63,852 nt of DNA from Lachnospiraceae bacterium UBA3641 (GCA_002373875.1 DFKQ01000079.1:1-63852), one strand, 5' to 3'; numbered from the stretch's first letter, positions 8,968 to 17,472 are shown. Translations and numbers: made by a program. Notes: a model not told the origin generated them from the letters alone.

Positions 8968-9639
8968 ATGAACAGTTCCTTAAATGTGCAGACCTACGAA
9001 AACCTGAAGCGGGATATCATGACTCTCGAGTTTATGCCGGGTGAACCGGTGTCGGCCGCCAAGATCGCCGAGAAGTACAATGTCAGCAGAACACCCGCCA
9101 GGGAAGCTCTGGTAAGGCTTGAGGGTGAAGCGCTGGTGGATATTTATCCCCAGTCCGCCTCGGTGATCTCCAAGATAGATGTGGACAGGGCCAATCAGGA
9201 ATGGTTTGTAAGGAAGACCCTTGAGATGGGGGTCGTAGACGGTATGTTTGAGCGGATCACCGAGGATGACCTCGACAATATGCGTGAGCTCAATGACAAC
9301 ATGCGTGAGGTTTCGGGTAAGATGACGAATCCGCAGATGATCTACGAGTATTTACGCTATGATAACGAATTCCATACCATCACTTATCTGGCGGCAGGTC
9401 AGGAGCTTGCGGCCGAACTTGTGGGCAAGTCCATGACCCATTATAACAGGATCAGACTGCTGGCTGACATGCAGAATGTGAATAAGGACAGGACGCTGGC
9501 TACACATGACCAGCTTATAAAGTGCATAGAACAGAAGGACAAGGAGAGCTACAGGAGCCTTCTGTTTAAACACTTATCCTATTTCAAGAGTGATATTGAA
9601 GCCCTCAGACAGAGCAAGAGAGAATTGTTTAAGGATTGA
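8968..9639 (+). CDS. GntR-family regulator, FCD subfamily
   Basis: A 223-residue DNA-binding regulator. The N-terminal winged helix-turn-helix (about 10-70) has the recognition stretch YNVSRTPAREALVRLE. The C-terminal all-helical FCD ligand domain carries metal/ligand-binding positions such as DNEFH. FCD regulators commonly respond to sugar acids. The ribosome site AGGAGAAAAG precedes the ATG. The closest relative in the window is the regulator at 19256, with an identical recognition helix, so both should read the same operator. It heads a run with a KdgF-like cupin and a formate-dehydrogenase-like pair and is probably autoregulated through the sites at 8839-8925. Confidence 0.88.
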   Translation: MNSSLNVQTYENLKRDIMTLEFMPGEPVSAAKIAEKYNVSRTPAREALVRLEGEALVDIYPQSASVISKIDVDRANQEWFVRKTLEMGVVDGMFERITEDDLDNMRELNDNMREVSGKMTNPQMIYEYLRYDNEFHTITYLAAGQELAAELVGKSMTHYNRIRLLADMQNVNKDRTLATHDQLIKCIEQKDKESYRSLLFKHLSYFKSDIEALRQSKRELFKD

Positions 9640-9663
9640 TGAATAAAGGAAAGGAGAAAAAGT

Positions 9664-9987
9664 ATGTTTGTTTACAACAGTGACAGGGAGTATAAGGATC
9701 TCGGGGGAGGAGTTTTAAGAAAGGTTCTTGCCTACAGCGACAACATTATGAATGTTGAGCTTAAGTTTGAAAAGGGGGCAGTGGGGGCTATGCACAAGCA
9801 CCCGCACGAGCAGATCGGCTACATTATCGAGGGAAGCCTGGTCTTTAAGGAGGAAGGCAGGGAGGATGTGGTTCTTAATACAGGGGACACCTATATAGTC
9901 GGTCCGAATGTCATGCACGGTATAGAGTGTCTCACCGAGGTTAAATTGCTGGATATATTCACCCCGATGAGGGAGGACTTCATTTAG
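9664..9987 (+). CDS. kdgF: KdgF-like cupin (unsaturated uronate linearisation)
   Basis: A 107-residue single-domain cupin. The metal-binding signature HKHPHEQIGYIIEG (about 41-54) and a downstream His in VGPNVMHG match the KdgF type. KdgF speeds conversion of 4,5-unsaturated galacturonate or glucuronate, released by polysaccharide lyases, into the linear ketouronate. Position between a uronate-type GntR regulator and a KduD/IdnO-like dehydrogenase supports this. A strong AAGGAGAAAAAGT ribosome site precedes the start. Small cupins have varied roles, so the exact substrate is inferred from motif and context. Confidence 0.72.
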   Translation: MFVYNSDREYKDLGGGVLRKVLAYSDNIMNVELKFEKGAVGAMHKHPHEQIGYIIEGSLVFKEEGREDVVLNTGDTYIVGPNVMHGIECLTEVKLLDIFTPMREDFI

Positions 9988-9998
9988 AGAGGTAGATC

Positions 9999-11831
9999 AT
10001 GTACTCGCGGACAGTAATATATAAAAATGAAATGAATGAGAAAACTATGAGGTTTCTTGAGCGTTTTGTCAAGCGTGTGAATGGTAATCCGCCGGGAGTA
10101 TGCCCCATCGCAGTGCAGTTATCATTCCTTCAGAGCGCAAGGAGCCAGACCTGCGGCAAGTGTGTTCCCTGCCGTGACGGTCTGTATCAGGTCGAGGTCA
10201 TGATGCGGAATATTGTTGACGGGAAGGCGGACATGTCAACTCTTGCGGCCATGACGGACCTGTGTCAAACGATAGAAGACACTGCCGACTGTGCCATAGG
10301 ATATGAGGCTGCCCATGTGGTTCTTGAGAGTATTGAGCTGTTCAGGGATGAGTATGTAAGTCATATCAATGATCACCGCTGTCAACCGGAGGTGGGACAG
10401 AAGATCCCCTGCGTATCCTACTGCCCGGCTCATGTTGACATCCCCAATTATATAGCCCTTATCGGGGAACACAGGTATGCAGACGCCATAAACTGTATCC
10501 GGCTTGACAATCCGTTTCCTACGGCATGTGCCTTTATATGTGAGCACCCCTGTGAGGAAAAGTGCAGGAGAGACCTTCTGGACAGTCCGGTGAACATAAG
10601 AGGGCTTAAGAAGTTCGCAGTCGATCAGATTGCGGCAGACCAGGTTAAGGTTCCCGAGTGCAATGTAAGTACGGGTAAGAAGGTCGCGGTGATAGGCGGC
10701 GGACCCTCCGGCCTGACTGCGGCATACTATCTGTCACTGATGGGGCATAGGGTCGTAGTTTTTGAGGCAAGGGAGAAGGCCGGGGGAATGTTAAGGTACG
10801 GGATACCCGGTTACAGGCTTCCCAAGGACCGTCTTGATCAGGATATCAAGGCGATCCTGTCGACGGGAAATATAGAAATAAAATACAATGTGAAGGTTCC
10901 CGATGACCTGTCAATGGAAGATATGGATAAGGAATACGATGCCATCTATATTTCCATAGGAGCCCAGGCCGGCAAGACCGTTGAGGTGGAGGGGGCTCAT
11001 GCAGACGGTGTATTCTCGGCGGTTGAGGTGCTCGGTGAGATCGGCAGGGGCAATATACCCGATTACAGCGGTAAGAGAGTTGCAGTCGTAGGCGGAGGTA
11101 ATGTTGCGATGGATGCAAGCCGCAGTGCCATAAGGTGCAGGGCGGATGAGGTGACTGTCATATACCGCAGGAGGCAGGTTGACATGACTGCCCTGCCCTC
11201 GGAGATACAGGGGGCCATTGAGGAGGGCGTTGAACTGTTAACACTCAATGCCCCGGATTCGATCGAAGCGGATGAGAACAACAGGGTTACCGGTCTGAGA
11301 GTGCAGCCGCAGATAACTTCGGTACACAGGGGAGGCAAGCCGACGGTCAAGGCGGCAAATACCGATAAAAGGGTTTATCCCTGCGATATCGTGCTGATGG
11401 CTGTGGGACAGGATATCTGCTCGGAGCCCTTTGCGGGATATGATGTCGATCCGAAAAGGAAGACCTTCACAACCACCGATACAACAAGACTTAAATCTTA
11501 TGAGAAGATATTTGCGGGAGGTGACTGCGTATTCGGGCCATCGACCGTGATAAAGGCAATAGGAGCAGGTAAGGTCGCTGCCGTCAATATTGATGAATAC
11601 CTGGGTTATCATCACAAGATACCCGACACGATCGACTATCCCGCCCCCAAAGAAAATGACAGGACTCATATAGGACGTGTCCATCTGACCGATAAATCGG
11701 CAAGGGAACGTAAGAAGAGCTTCGAACCGGTTGAGAACGGGATGTCATTTGATGAGGCAATGCAGGAATGCGGCAAGTGTCTGCGCTGCGACCATTTCGG
11801 CTGCGGTGTCCTGGAAGGAGGAAGGGTATGA
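9999..11831 (+). CDS. NuoF-type Fe-S / GltD-like flavoprotein partner of formate dehydrogenase
   Basis: A 610-residue fusion-type electron-transfer protein. Residues about 30-110 match the C-terminal Fe-S region of NuoF (C52-G-K-C55-x-x-C58, with a later Cys at about 95), but the FMN/NADH-binding part of NuoF is absent. Residues about 125-200 have the cysteine-rich segment of the glutamate-synthase small subunit, followed by a FAD dinucleotide fold (VAVIGGGPSGLTAAYY) and an NAD(P)H fold (VAVVGGGNVAMDASRSA). A short Cys motif CGKCLRCDHFGCG closes the protein. It overlaps the molybdoenzyme gene by 4 bp, so the two probably form one complex moving electrons between NAD(P)H or ferredoxin and formate (inference). 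Confidence 0.75.
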   Translation: MYSRTVIYKNEMNEKTMRFLERFVKRVNGNPPGVCPIAVQLSFLQSARSQTCGKCVPCRDGLYQVEVMMRNIVDGKADMSTLAAMTDLCQTIEDTADCAIGYEAAHVVLESIELFRDEYVSHINDHRCQPEVGQKIPCVSYCPAHVDIPNYIALIGEHRYADAINCIRLDNPFPTACAFICEHPCEEKCRRDLLDSPVNIRGLKKFAVDQIAADQVKVPECNVSTGKKVAVIGGGPSGLTAAYYLSLMGHRVVVFEAREKAGGMLRYGIPGYRLPKDRLDQDIKAILSTGNIEIKYNVKVPDDLSMEDMDKEYDAIYISIGAQAGKTVEVEGAHADGVFSAVEVLGEIGRGNIPDYSGKRVAVVGGGNVAMDASRSAIRCRADEVTVIYRRRQVDMTALPSEIQGAIEEGVELLTLNAPDSIEADENNRVTGLRVQPQITSVHRGGKPTVKAANTDKRVYPCDIVLMAVGQDICSEPFAGYDVDPKRKTFTTTDTTRLKSYEKIFAGGDCVFGPSTVIKAIGAGKVAAVNIDEYLGYHHKIPDTIDYPAPKENDRTHIGRVHLTDKSARERKKSFEPVENGMSFDEAMQECGKCLRCDHFGCGVLEGGRV

Positions 11832-14524
11832 AGATCATCGTTACCATTGACGGGAACAGGCTTACGGTAGATGAAGGTAAGACCATACTTGAAGCAGCAA
11901 GGCTTCATGACATAAATATACCGACCCTGTGCTATCTTAAGGATGTTAATGAGATAGGCGCATGTAAGATGTGCGTTGTTGAGGTGGAAGGGAAGGAACA
12001 CCTTGTAACCTCATGCAATACCCGGGTTAAGGACGGAATGGTTATAAATACCCGTTCCGAAAGAGTCATAAAGAGCAGGAAGCAGATGCTCAATCTTCTC
12101 CTTGCCAATCATGATGTAAGATGCTTTTCCTGCGCCAAGGCGGGAAGCTGCTCACTTCAGGATCTGTCCAACGAATACGGCATCACGGGGTCCGAATATG
12201 AAGGGAACGATGCCATGATACCGGCACGGAAGGACAATCCCTTTCTTACATATTATCCGGAGCTGTGCATTAACTGCCAACGGTGTGTAAGTGCCTGTAA
12301 GAAGCTTGCCGGCAACGGAGTCCTGCACAATGCCAAGCTGGGTACACGCACGCTGATAGATGCGCCCTTTGGCCCTGACTGGAAGGAAACCGACTGCGAA
12401 TCCTGCGGCAACTGTGCCGAGGCTTGTCCCACCGGAGCCCTGGTAGCCAAGAATAAGAAGAAATATCAGCCGGGACGGATAGAGAAGGTGCTGACCACAT
12501 GTCCTCATTGCGCAACGGGCTGTCAGTACTACCTTATAGTCAAGGATAACGTGATAGTGGATACCGAACCTGCATACGGTCCGTCAAATAAGGGTATGCT
12601 GTGTGTGAAGGGACGGTTCGGATCCTTTAATTTCGTCCATTCTCCCGATAGGCTTAAGCATCCTCTCATAAAGAACCGCAGCACCGGAGAATTCAGACAG
12701 GCCACATGGGATGAGGCAATGAGCCTTATTGCGAACAGGCTTCTTAAGATAAAAAATGAATACGGTCCGGATGCACTTGCAGGATTTGCATGCTCACGAT
12801 CGACCAACGAAGATATATATATGCTCCAGAAGATGGTAAGATGTGCCTTCGGAACCAATAATGTCGACAACTGCGCCAGAGTGTGCCATTCCGCATCGGT
12901 ACACGGCCTTGCCATGACTTTGGGATCCGGAGCCATGACCAATCCCATAGGGGATATAACGGAGGATGTGGATGTTATCCTTCTGGTGGGTTCCAATCCC
13001 GAGGAGGCGCATCCCGTGGTCGGAATGCAGATCAGGCAGGCAGTTGATCGGGGAACCAGGCTCATAGTTGTGGATCCGCGGGACATAGGCCTGTCCAAAA
13101 GGGCGGATATACATCTTAAGCTTAAGCCGGGGACCAACGTGGCCTTTGCCAACGGAATGATGAACGTCATCATAAATGAAGGCCTGATTGATGAGGAATT
13201 TATTAAGACCCGTACAGAAGGCTATGAGGAGCTTAAAGAGATAGTCATGGAATACACGCCTGAAAAGGTAGGTAAGATATGCCATATAGACCCGGATCAT
13301 TTAAGGGAAGCCGCACTTATGTACGCAAGGGCAGGGAAGGCTCCTATCATCTACTGTCTGGGAGTCACCGAGCATTCGACCGGCACCGAGGGTGTTATGT
13401 CCATGAGCAATCTTGCCATGCTGGTGGGCAAGATAGGACGGGAGGGCTGCGGAGTCAACCCGTTAAGAGGGCAGAACAATGTTCAGGGCGCCTGTGATAT
13501 GGGAGCCATGCCGGGACATTTCCCCGGTTACCAGAAGGTAACCGATGAAGGGGTTATGGACAAGTTCGAGAAGGCATGGGGCGTTACGCTTAACAAGAAG
13601 CCGGGAATTTTTGCCACGGATGTTTTTTCTGCCGCATTAAGGAAGGAGATACGGGGATTGTTTATCTTCGGTGAAGATCCCGTGGTTACGGATGCCGACC
13701 AGAATCATGTCAAGAAGGCTCTTAAGAATCTCGATTTTCTGGTTGTTGACGATCTGTTCATGACGGAAACCGCAGCCCTTGCCGATGTGGTTCTTCCCGG
13801 TATCAGTTATGCCGAGAAGGAGGGAACCTTCTCAAATACCGAACGTCGTGTCCAGAGGGTCAGAAAAGCGGTGAGGCTTGAAGGTGAAATGCGCGCTGAT
13901 ACGAGCATTTTCATAGATCTTATGAACAGGATGGGGTATGATCAGCCTTACTTAACGCCGGATGAGATAATGGATGAGATAGCTTCGGTAACCCCCAGCT
14001 TCGCGGGAATAAGCCACAGGAGACTTGACAGGGAGAAGGATGGTCTGCAGTGGCCTTGTACCGACAGGAAGCATCCGGGAACCAAAATAATGCATGTGGG
14101 CAGATTCGCAAGGGGGCTTGGATGGTTCTATCCGGCAAGGTATGTGGAAAGTGCGGAGCTGCCGGATGAGGAATATCCGTTTATCCTGATGACGGGACGT
14201 ATATTGTATCACTATAACACAAGAGCGATGACCGGACGGACGCCGGGGCTCATGGAGAGAGAAGGACGGTCCTTTATCGAGATGAACAAGGAGGATGCCG
14301 GAAGGCTGGGAATAAGGGACGGAGAGCTTATCAGGGTGTCCTCGAGAAGAGGTGCTCTTGTCACTACCGCGAGGGTGGGGGATAAGGTTTCGGTCCGGGA
14401 AACCTGGATGCCCTTCCACTTCCCCGACGGTAATGCCAATGTGCTGACCAATGCGGCTCTGGATAAGTATGCCAGAATACCGGAATATAAGGTATGTGCC
14501 GTAAGGATCGATAAGATAGAGTAG
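11828..14524 (+). CDS. fdhA: Formate-dehydrogenase-like molybdopterin oxidoreductase, alpha subunit
   Basis: 898 residues. In order: a NuoG-like [2Fe-2S] domain (C35, C46, C49, C63), a His/Cys cluster region (HDVRCFSCAKAGSC), two ferredoxin-type 4Fe-4S motifs (CINCQRCVSACK and CESCGNCAEACP), then the molybdopterin domain with its own cluster (CPHCATGC) and the dinucleotide-binding C-terminus. The metal ligand position in CARVCHS (C353) is cysteine, where E. coli FdhF has selenocysteine, so no Sec insertion is needed. This architecture is that of cytoplasmic NAD(P)- or ferredoxin-linked formate dehydrogenases. The start at 11828 overlaps the upstream stop (ATGA) and lies after GGAGGAAGG; the frame is open further upstream but that part does not fit the family. 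Confidence 0.82.
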   Translation: MKIIVTIDGNRLTVDEGKTILEAARLHDINIPTLCYLKDVNEIGACKMCVVEVEGKEHLVTSCNTRVKDGMVINTRSERVIKSRKQMLNLLLANHDVRCFSCAKAGSCSLQDLSNEYGITGSEYEGNDAMIPARKDNPFLTYYPELCINCQRCVSACKKLAGNGVLHNAKLGTRTLIDAPFGPDWKETDCESCGNCAEACPTGALVAKNKKKYQPGRIEKVLTTCPHCATGCQYYLIVKDNVIVDTEPAYGPSNKGMLCVKGRFGSFNFVHSPDRLKHPLIKNRSTGEFRQATWDEAMSLIANRLLKIKNEYGPDALAGFACSRSTNEDIYMLQKMVRCAFGTNNVDNCARVCHSASVHGLAMTLGSGAMTNPIGDITEDVDVILLVGSNPEEAHPVVGMQIRQAVDRGTRLIVVDPRDIGLSKRADIHLKLKPGTNVAFANGMMNVIINEGLIDEEFIKTRTEGYEELKEIVMEYTPEKVGKICHIDPDHLREAALMYARAGKAPIIYCLGVTEHSTGTEGVMSMSNLAMLVGKIGREGCGVNPLRGQNNVQGACDMGAMPGHFPGYQKVTDEGVMDKFEKAWGVTLNKKPGIFATDVFSAALRKEIRGLFIFGEDPVVTDADQNHVKKALKNLDFLVVDDLFMTETAALADVVLPGISYAEKEGTFSNTERRVQRVRKAVRLEGEMRADTSIFIDLMNRMGYDQPYLTPDEIMDEIASVTPSFAGISHRRLDREKDGLQWPCTDRKHPGTKIMHVGRFARGLGWFYPARYVESAELPDEEYPFILMTGRILYHYNTRAMTGRTPGLMEREGRSFIEMNKEDAGRLGIRDGELIRVSSRRGALVTTARVGDKVSVRETWMPFHFPDGNANVLTNAALDKYARIPEYKVCAVRIDKIE

Positions 14525-14531
14525 AGTCGCA

Positions 14532-15398
14532 TCAATCCTTTACGATCACGCTGTTATCCTCATCTTCATCCTGAAGCTTTGATACATCGAGATTGCCGGG
14601 GTCCTGTCCTATGTAGGCACTGATACCGCCGTCGATGTATATTATCTGACCGTTAATGAAATCGGAAGCAGGTGATGATAAGAACACTGCCAGTCCCTTG
14701 AGTTCATCCGCATGTCCCCAACGCTGGGCCGGAGTTTTGGATCTTATAAAACGGTCGAAGGGATTCATGGATCCGTCTTCTCCCTTGGCCCTGAGGGGAG
14801 CGGTCTGGGGGGTGGCAATGTAACCCGGGCCTATACCGTTACACTGTATGTTGTACTGACCGTACTCTGAGCATATATTCCGCGTCAGCATTTTGAGGCC
14901 GCCCTTGGCGGCAGCATATGCTGATACGGTTTCGCGCCCGAATTCACTCATCATTGAGCAGGCGTTTATTATCTTACCGCCGCCCTTTTTGATCATGCCG
15001 GGAATGACCGCCTTGGAACATATGAAGGGCCCGGTAAGATCGACATCAATGACCCGGTTCCATTCTTCAAGCGACATTTCGGTCATGGGTATACGCCTTA
15101 TTATTCCCGCATTATTTATTAGTATGTCGATGGTACCGAACCGGTCCTCGATATCCGAAACGAAAGCCCTGACATCATTTTCATCGGTAACGTCACAAAC
15201 AGCACCGTATATATCAAGTCCCAAAGCCCTGTATTGTGCGATCGCCTTACTGACCCTTTCCTCATTTGAGCTGTTGAAAACAACCGTGGCCCCGGCCTGA
15301 GCAAGAGCCTCGGCATATGCCATGCCAAGACCATATGATGCTCCCGTGACCCATGCGGTTTTTCCCTTAAGACTGAAGCTGTCCAGTACATTTGCCAT
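14532..15398 (-). CDS. SDR dehydrogenase, KduD/IdnO type (ketogluconate 5-dehydrogenase)
   Basis: 288 residues of classical short-chain dehydrogenase: TGASYGLGMAYA at the cofactor site, NNAGII, and a YxxxK catalytic pair in SAYAAAKGG. The segment PFDRFIRSKTPAQRWG is characteristic of gluconate 5-dehydrogenase/KduD-like members. In this setting it probably reduces a diketo- or keto-gluconate to 2-keto-3-deoxygluconate or gluconate. KduI is not in the window, so the unsaturated-uronate branch cannot be shown complete. A strongly acidic C-terminal extension (about 25 residues, DEDEDNS) is beyond the usual end. The gene has an AAGGAGG site and is divergent from the TRAP operon, convergent with the formate dehydrogenase. 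Confidence 0.78.
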   Translation of the reverse strand: MANVLDSFSLKGKTAWVTGASYGLGMAYAEALAQAGATVVFNSSNEERVSKAIAQYRALGLDIYGAVCDVTDENDVRAFVSDIEDRFGTIDILINNAGIIRRIPMTEMSLEEWNRVIDVDLTGPFICSKAVIPGMIKKGGGKIINACSMMSEFGRETVSAYAAAKGGLKMLTRNICSEYGQYNIQCNGIGPGYIATPQTAPLRAKGEDGSMNPFDRFIRSKTPAQRWGHADELKGLAVFLSSPASDFINGQIIYIDGGISAYIGQDPGNLDVSKLQDEDEDNSVIVKD

Positions 15399-15490
15399 GA
15401 TAGTACCTCCTTGGAGATTATTATAGATTCATAATCAGTAAATCAAGCCCCACCTTTTTTGTCAAATAAAAACCTATGTACTTTTTAACT

Positions 15491-15577
15491 AAAATGTCAG
15501 TTTCAATTATGTATAAAATTACATATTTACACCTGACATGCTAGCATGCTATGATGTTAGCGTATTAACATGTTAGC
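15491..15577 (+). promoter_or_regulatory. Conserved regulatory block with 16-bp-spaced repeats upstream of dctP
   Basis: The first 50 bp copy the block at 8839-8888 (AAAATGTCAG, ATGTATAAAAT, CTGACATG). After it the motif ACATGYTAGC occurs three times at exact 16-bp intervals: ACATGCTAGC (15536), TGATGTTAGC (15552) and ACATGTTAGC (15568). Embedded palindromes are CATGCTAGCATG (15537-15548) and TAACATGTTA (15566-15575). The spacing implies cooperative binding on overlapping DNA faces. It lies between the divergent SDR gene and dctP and could govern both. Confidence 0.6.
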
Positions 15578-15618
15578 CTTGAACAGGCAGTGACTAAACA
15601 GTATAGGAGGAATTATTT

Positions 15619-16761
15619 ATGAAGAAGAAAGCATTATCCATCGTATTGGCAGCAACAATGATCGCTTCAATGCTCAGTGCATGCGGTCTTCAGAGCGCCG
15701 ATCAGAGCGCAGCGGCTTCCGCACCCGCTGCTGAGGAAGCACCTGCAGAGGAAGCACCTGCAGAGGAAGCACCCGCAGAGGAAGCACCCGCAGAGGAAGA
15801 GGCACCTGCAGAAGAGGAAGCAGCTGCAGCAGGCGATCCCAAGGTTACATTTGTTATGGCAGAGGTTAACCCTCTGGATACCATCGTAGGTATGACTGAT
15901 TCCAAGTTCAAGGAAGAGGTTGAGAAGTTATCCGGCGGTTCTATAGAGATCGACCTTCAGGCCGGTGGTGTGCTCGGTTCGGAGAATGACATCCTTGACG
16001 GTATGCTTGCAGACAACGGTATCTGTGATATGTCACGTATCTCTGCATTCTCACTTACAAGCTACGGCGGAGAGAAGTCACTTCTTCTTTCACTTCCTTA
16101 CACCTTTGTCAACAGGGATCACTTCTGGAAATTTGCCCAGAGCGATCTTGCCCAGGAATTCCTTGAGGAGCCTCAGAAGAACGGCGCAGGTGTTCGCGGT
16201 CTCTTCTACGGTGAGGAAGGGTTCCGTCATTTCTTTACGGTTAAGGAGATCAAGGGTATTGAAGACCTTGCAGGTATGAAGATCCGTGTTTCAAACGACC
16301 CTGTTATGAACGGACTTGTTGAAGGTCTTGGAGCATCTCCTACGGTTGTTGCTTTCGGTGAGCTTTATTCCGCACTTCAGACCGGTGTTGTTGACGCAGC
16401 TGAGCAGCCTATCGCCAACTATAAGTCCAATGCCTTCCCTGAGGTTGCAAACAATATAATCCTTGACGGTCATACACTTGGCGCTATCGAGGTTATCATC
16501 ACTGATTCCGCATGGGAAAAGATGACTCCCGCCCAGCAGGAGGCAATGATGGAGGCAGGTAAGCTTGCAGGTGAGTACTGTAAGGAGATATCTGCCGACA
16601 AGGAGGCAGAGGTATTACAGCAGCTTAAGGACGAGGGCTGCAACGTCATTGAAGTTTCCGATATCAAGCCTTGGCAGGATGCCGTTTCCAAGGTTATTGA
16701 CGAGCAGGTTAACACAGATGAGCTTAAGGATCTCTATCAGAAGATTCTTGATATGCAATAA
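15619..16761 (+). CDS. dctP: TRAP transporter substrate-binding lipoprotein (DctP family)
   Basis: A 380-residue extracytoplasmic solute receptor. The signal peptide (MKKKALSIVLAATMIASMLSAC) ends in a lipobox at C22. A Glu/Ala/Pro-rich linker of about 45 residues, built from EAPAE repeats, spaces the receptor from the membrane. The DctP fold follows; the motif DLAGMKIRVSNDP and the helix GELYSALQTGVVDAAEQPIAN, including the region that holds the ligand carboxylate, are clear. The substrate is most likely a uronate or related sugar acid, judging from the operon (dctQ, dctM, GntR, uxaC, KDPG aldolase, kdgK). A strong TAGGAGG ribosome site is present. A stable hairpin separates it from dctQ. Confidence 0.92.
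   Translation: MKKKALSIVLAATMIASMLSACGLQSADQSAAASAPAAEEAPAEEAPAEEAPAEEAPAEEEAPAEEEAAAAGDPKVTFVMAEVNPLDTIVGMTDSKFKEEVEKLSGGSIEIDLQAGGVLGSENDILDGMLADNGICDMSRISAFSLTSYGGEKSLLLSLPYTFVNRDHFWKFAQSDLAQEFLEEPQKNGAGVRGLFYGEEGFRHFFTVKEIKGIEDLAGMKIRVSNDPVMNGLVEGLGASPTVVAFGELYSALQTGVVDAAEQPIANYKSNAFPEVANNIILDGHTLGAIEVIITDSAWEKMTPAQQEAMMEAGKLAGEYCKEISADKEAEVLQQLKDEGCNVIEVSDIKPWQDAVSKVIDEQVNTDELKDLYQKILDMQ
15733..15828 (+). repeat. 15-bp tandem repeats encoding the DctP linker
   Basis: Four in-frame 15-bp units of the form GAGGAAGCACCYGCA (15733-15792) are followed by two 18-bp variants (15793-15828). They encode EAPAE units. The near-identity of units suggests length variation by slippage or recombination. 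The linker probably keeps the receptor clear of the cell wall. Confidence 0.85.
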
Positions 16762-16808
16762 GAAGTCCTGTGGTTTGTAAACCGGCAATTAACTTAGTTT
16801 GAAAAGAG

Positions 16809-16833
16809 GGGCACTGCACCGGGTGCAGTGCCC
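16809..16833 (+). promoter_or_regulatory. Intercistronic hairpin between dctP and dctQ
   Basis: A perfect 11-bp stem: GGGCACTGCAC (16809-16819), loop CGG, GTGCAGTGCCC (16823-16833). No T-tract follows (TAACTATAAG), so it is not a standard terminator. More likely it protects the dctP 3' end or partly attenuates, so that the binding protein is made in excess over the permease, as in many binding-protein operons. Confidence 0.75.
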
Positions 16834-16857
16834 TAACTATAAGAGAAGGTAGGAACT

Positions 16858-17472
16858 ATGTTTGAAAAATTAGACAAGATCAGACCCATATATGACGGGG
16901 TTTACAAGGTGGTTTTATTCATTTGTAAGATTTTGCTCATTGCGGATATTTTGATCACTACCATGGCAGTAATGGGACGCTACATATCTTTTATCCCGGA
17001 TCCTTCATGGAGTGAGGAAGTGGTGCTCACGCTTATGTCTTATATGGCTGTTTTATCGGCAGCTCTTGCAATAAGAAGAGGGGCACACATAAGGATGACG
17101 GCTTTTGACCGTTTCCTTCCGACCGGATTACTCAAGGCATTGGATATCCTTTCGGATATCATGGTACTGGCCTTTGCTGTAATAATGCTTGTTGTGGGCA
17201 CCCAGTACGCAACGACGATAGGCTCCAAGGGTACTTACGTTTCCATGCCCTCGATATCAAGAATATGGATGTATCTTCCGGTTCCGGTAGCAGGGGCGGC
17301 AATGATCATTTTCCAGCTGGAGACCTTCTATGCACACATTAAATCCATCGTACTTAAAACGGATTACATGGCAGGAGCCGTTGAGGATAAGAATGATGAA
17401 ATCAGTGAGGCCCTTAAGAAGGCGGCCGAGGAAGAAGCCTTAGCGGCAGGAAAGGAGAGTGATAAAAAATGA
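16858..17472 (+). CDS. dctQ: TRAP transporter small permease (DctQ family)
   Basis: A 204-residue membrane protein with four predicted transmembrane segments (about 17-40, 55-75, 90-117 and 136-158). The DctQ pattern is visible: SWSEEVVLTLMSYMAVLSAALAIRRGAHIRM. A charged cytoplasmic tail of about 40 residues, rich in Glu, Lys and Ala, follows the last segment. It overlaps dctM by 4 bp. With DctM and DctP it forms a sodium- or proton-coupled uptake system for acidic sugars. Confidence 0.9.
   Translation: MFEKLDKIRPIYDGVYKVVLFICKILLIADILITTMAVMGRYISFIPDPSWSEEVVLTLMSYMAVLSAALAIRRGAHIRMTAFDRFLPTGLLKALDILSDIMVLAFAVIMLVVGTQYATTIGSKGTYVSMPSISRIWMYLPVPVAGAAMIIFQLETFYAHIKSIVLKTDYMAGAVEDKNDEISEALKKAAEEEALAAGKESDKK

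Noticed and set aside
12881..12886. Possible selenocysteine site in the formate dehydrogenase
   Set aside because: The metal-ligand codon is TGC (Cys), not TGA, so no recoding element is needed.
12529..13173. Minus-strand open frame inside the formate-dehydrogenase gene
   Set aside because: No motif, low-complexity antisense composition, and the opposite strand is a conserved enzyme.
15733..15828. Repeat array considered as CRISPR
   Set aside because: Units are contiguous without unique spacers and encode an in-frame linker.
16809..16833. Hairpin considered as the operon terminator
   Set aside because: No T-tract follows, and dctQ begins 24 bp later in the same obvious operon.
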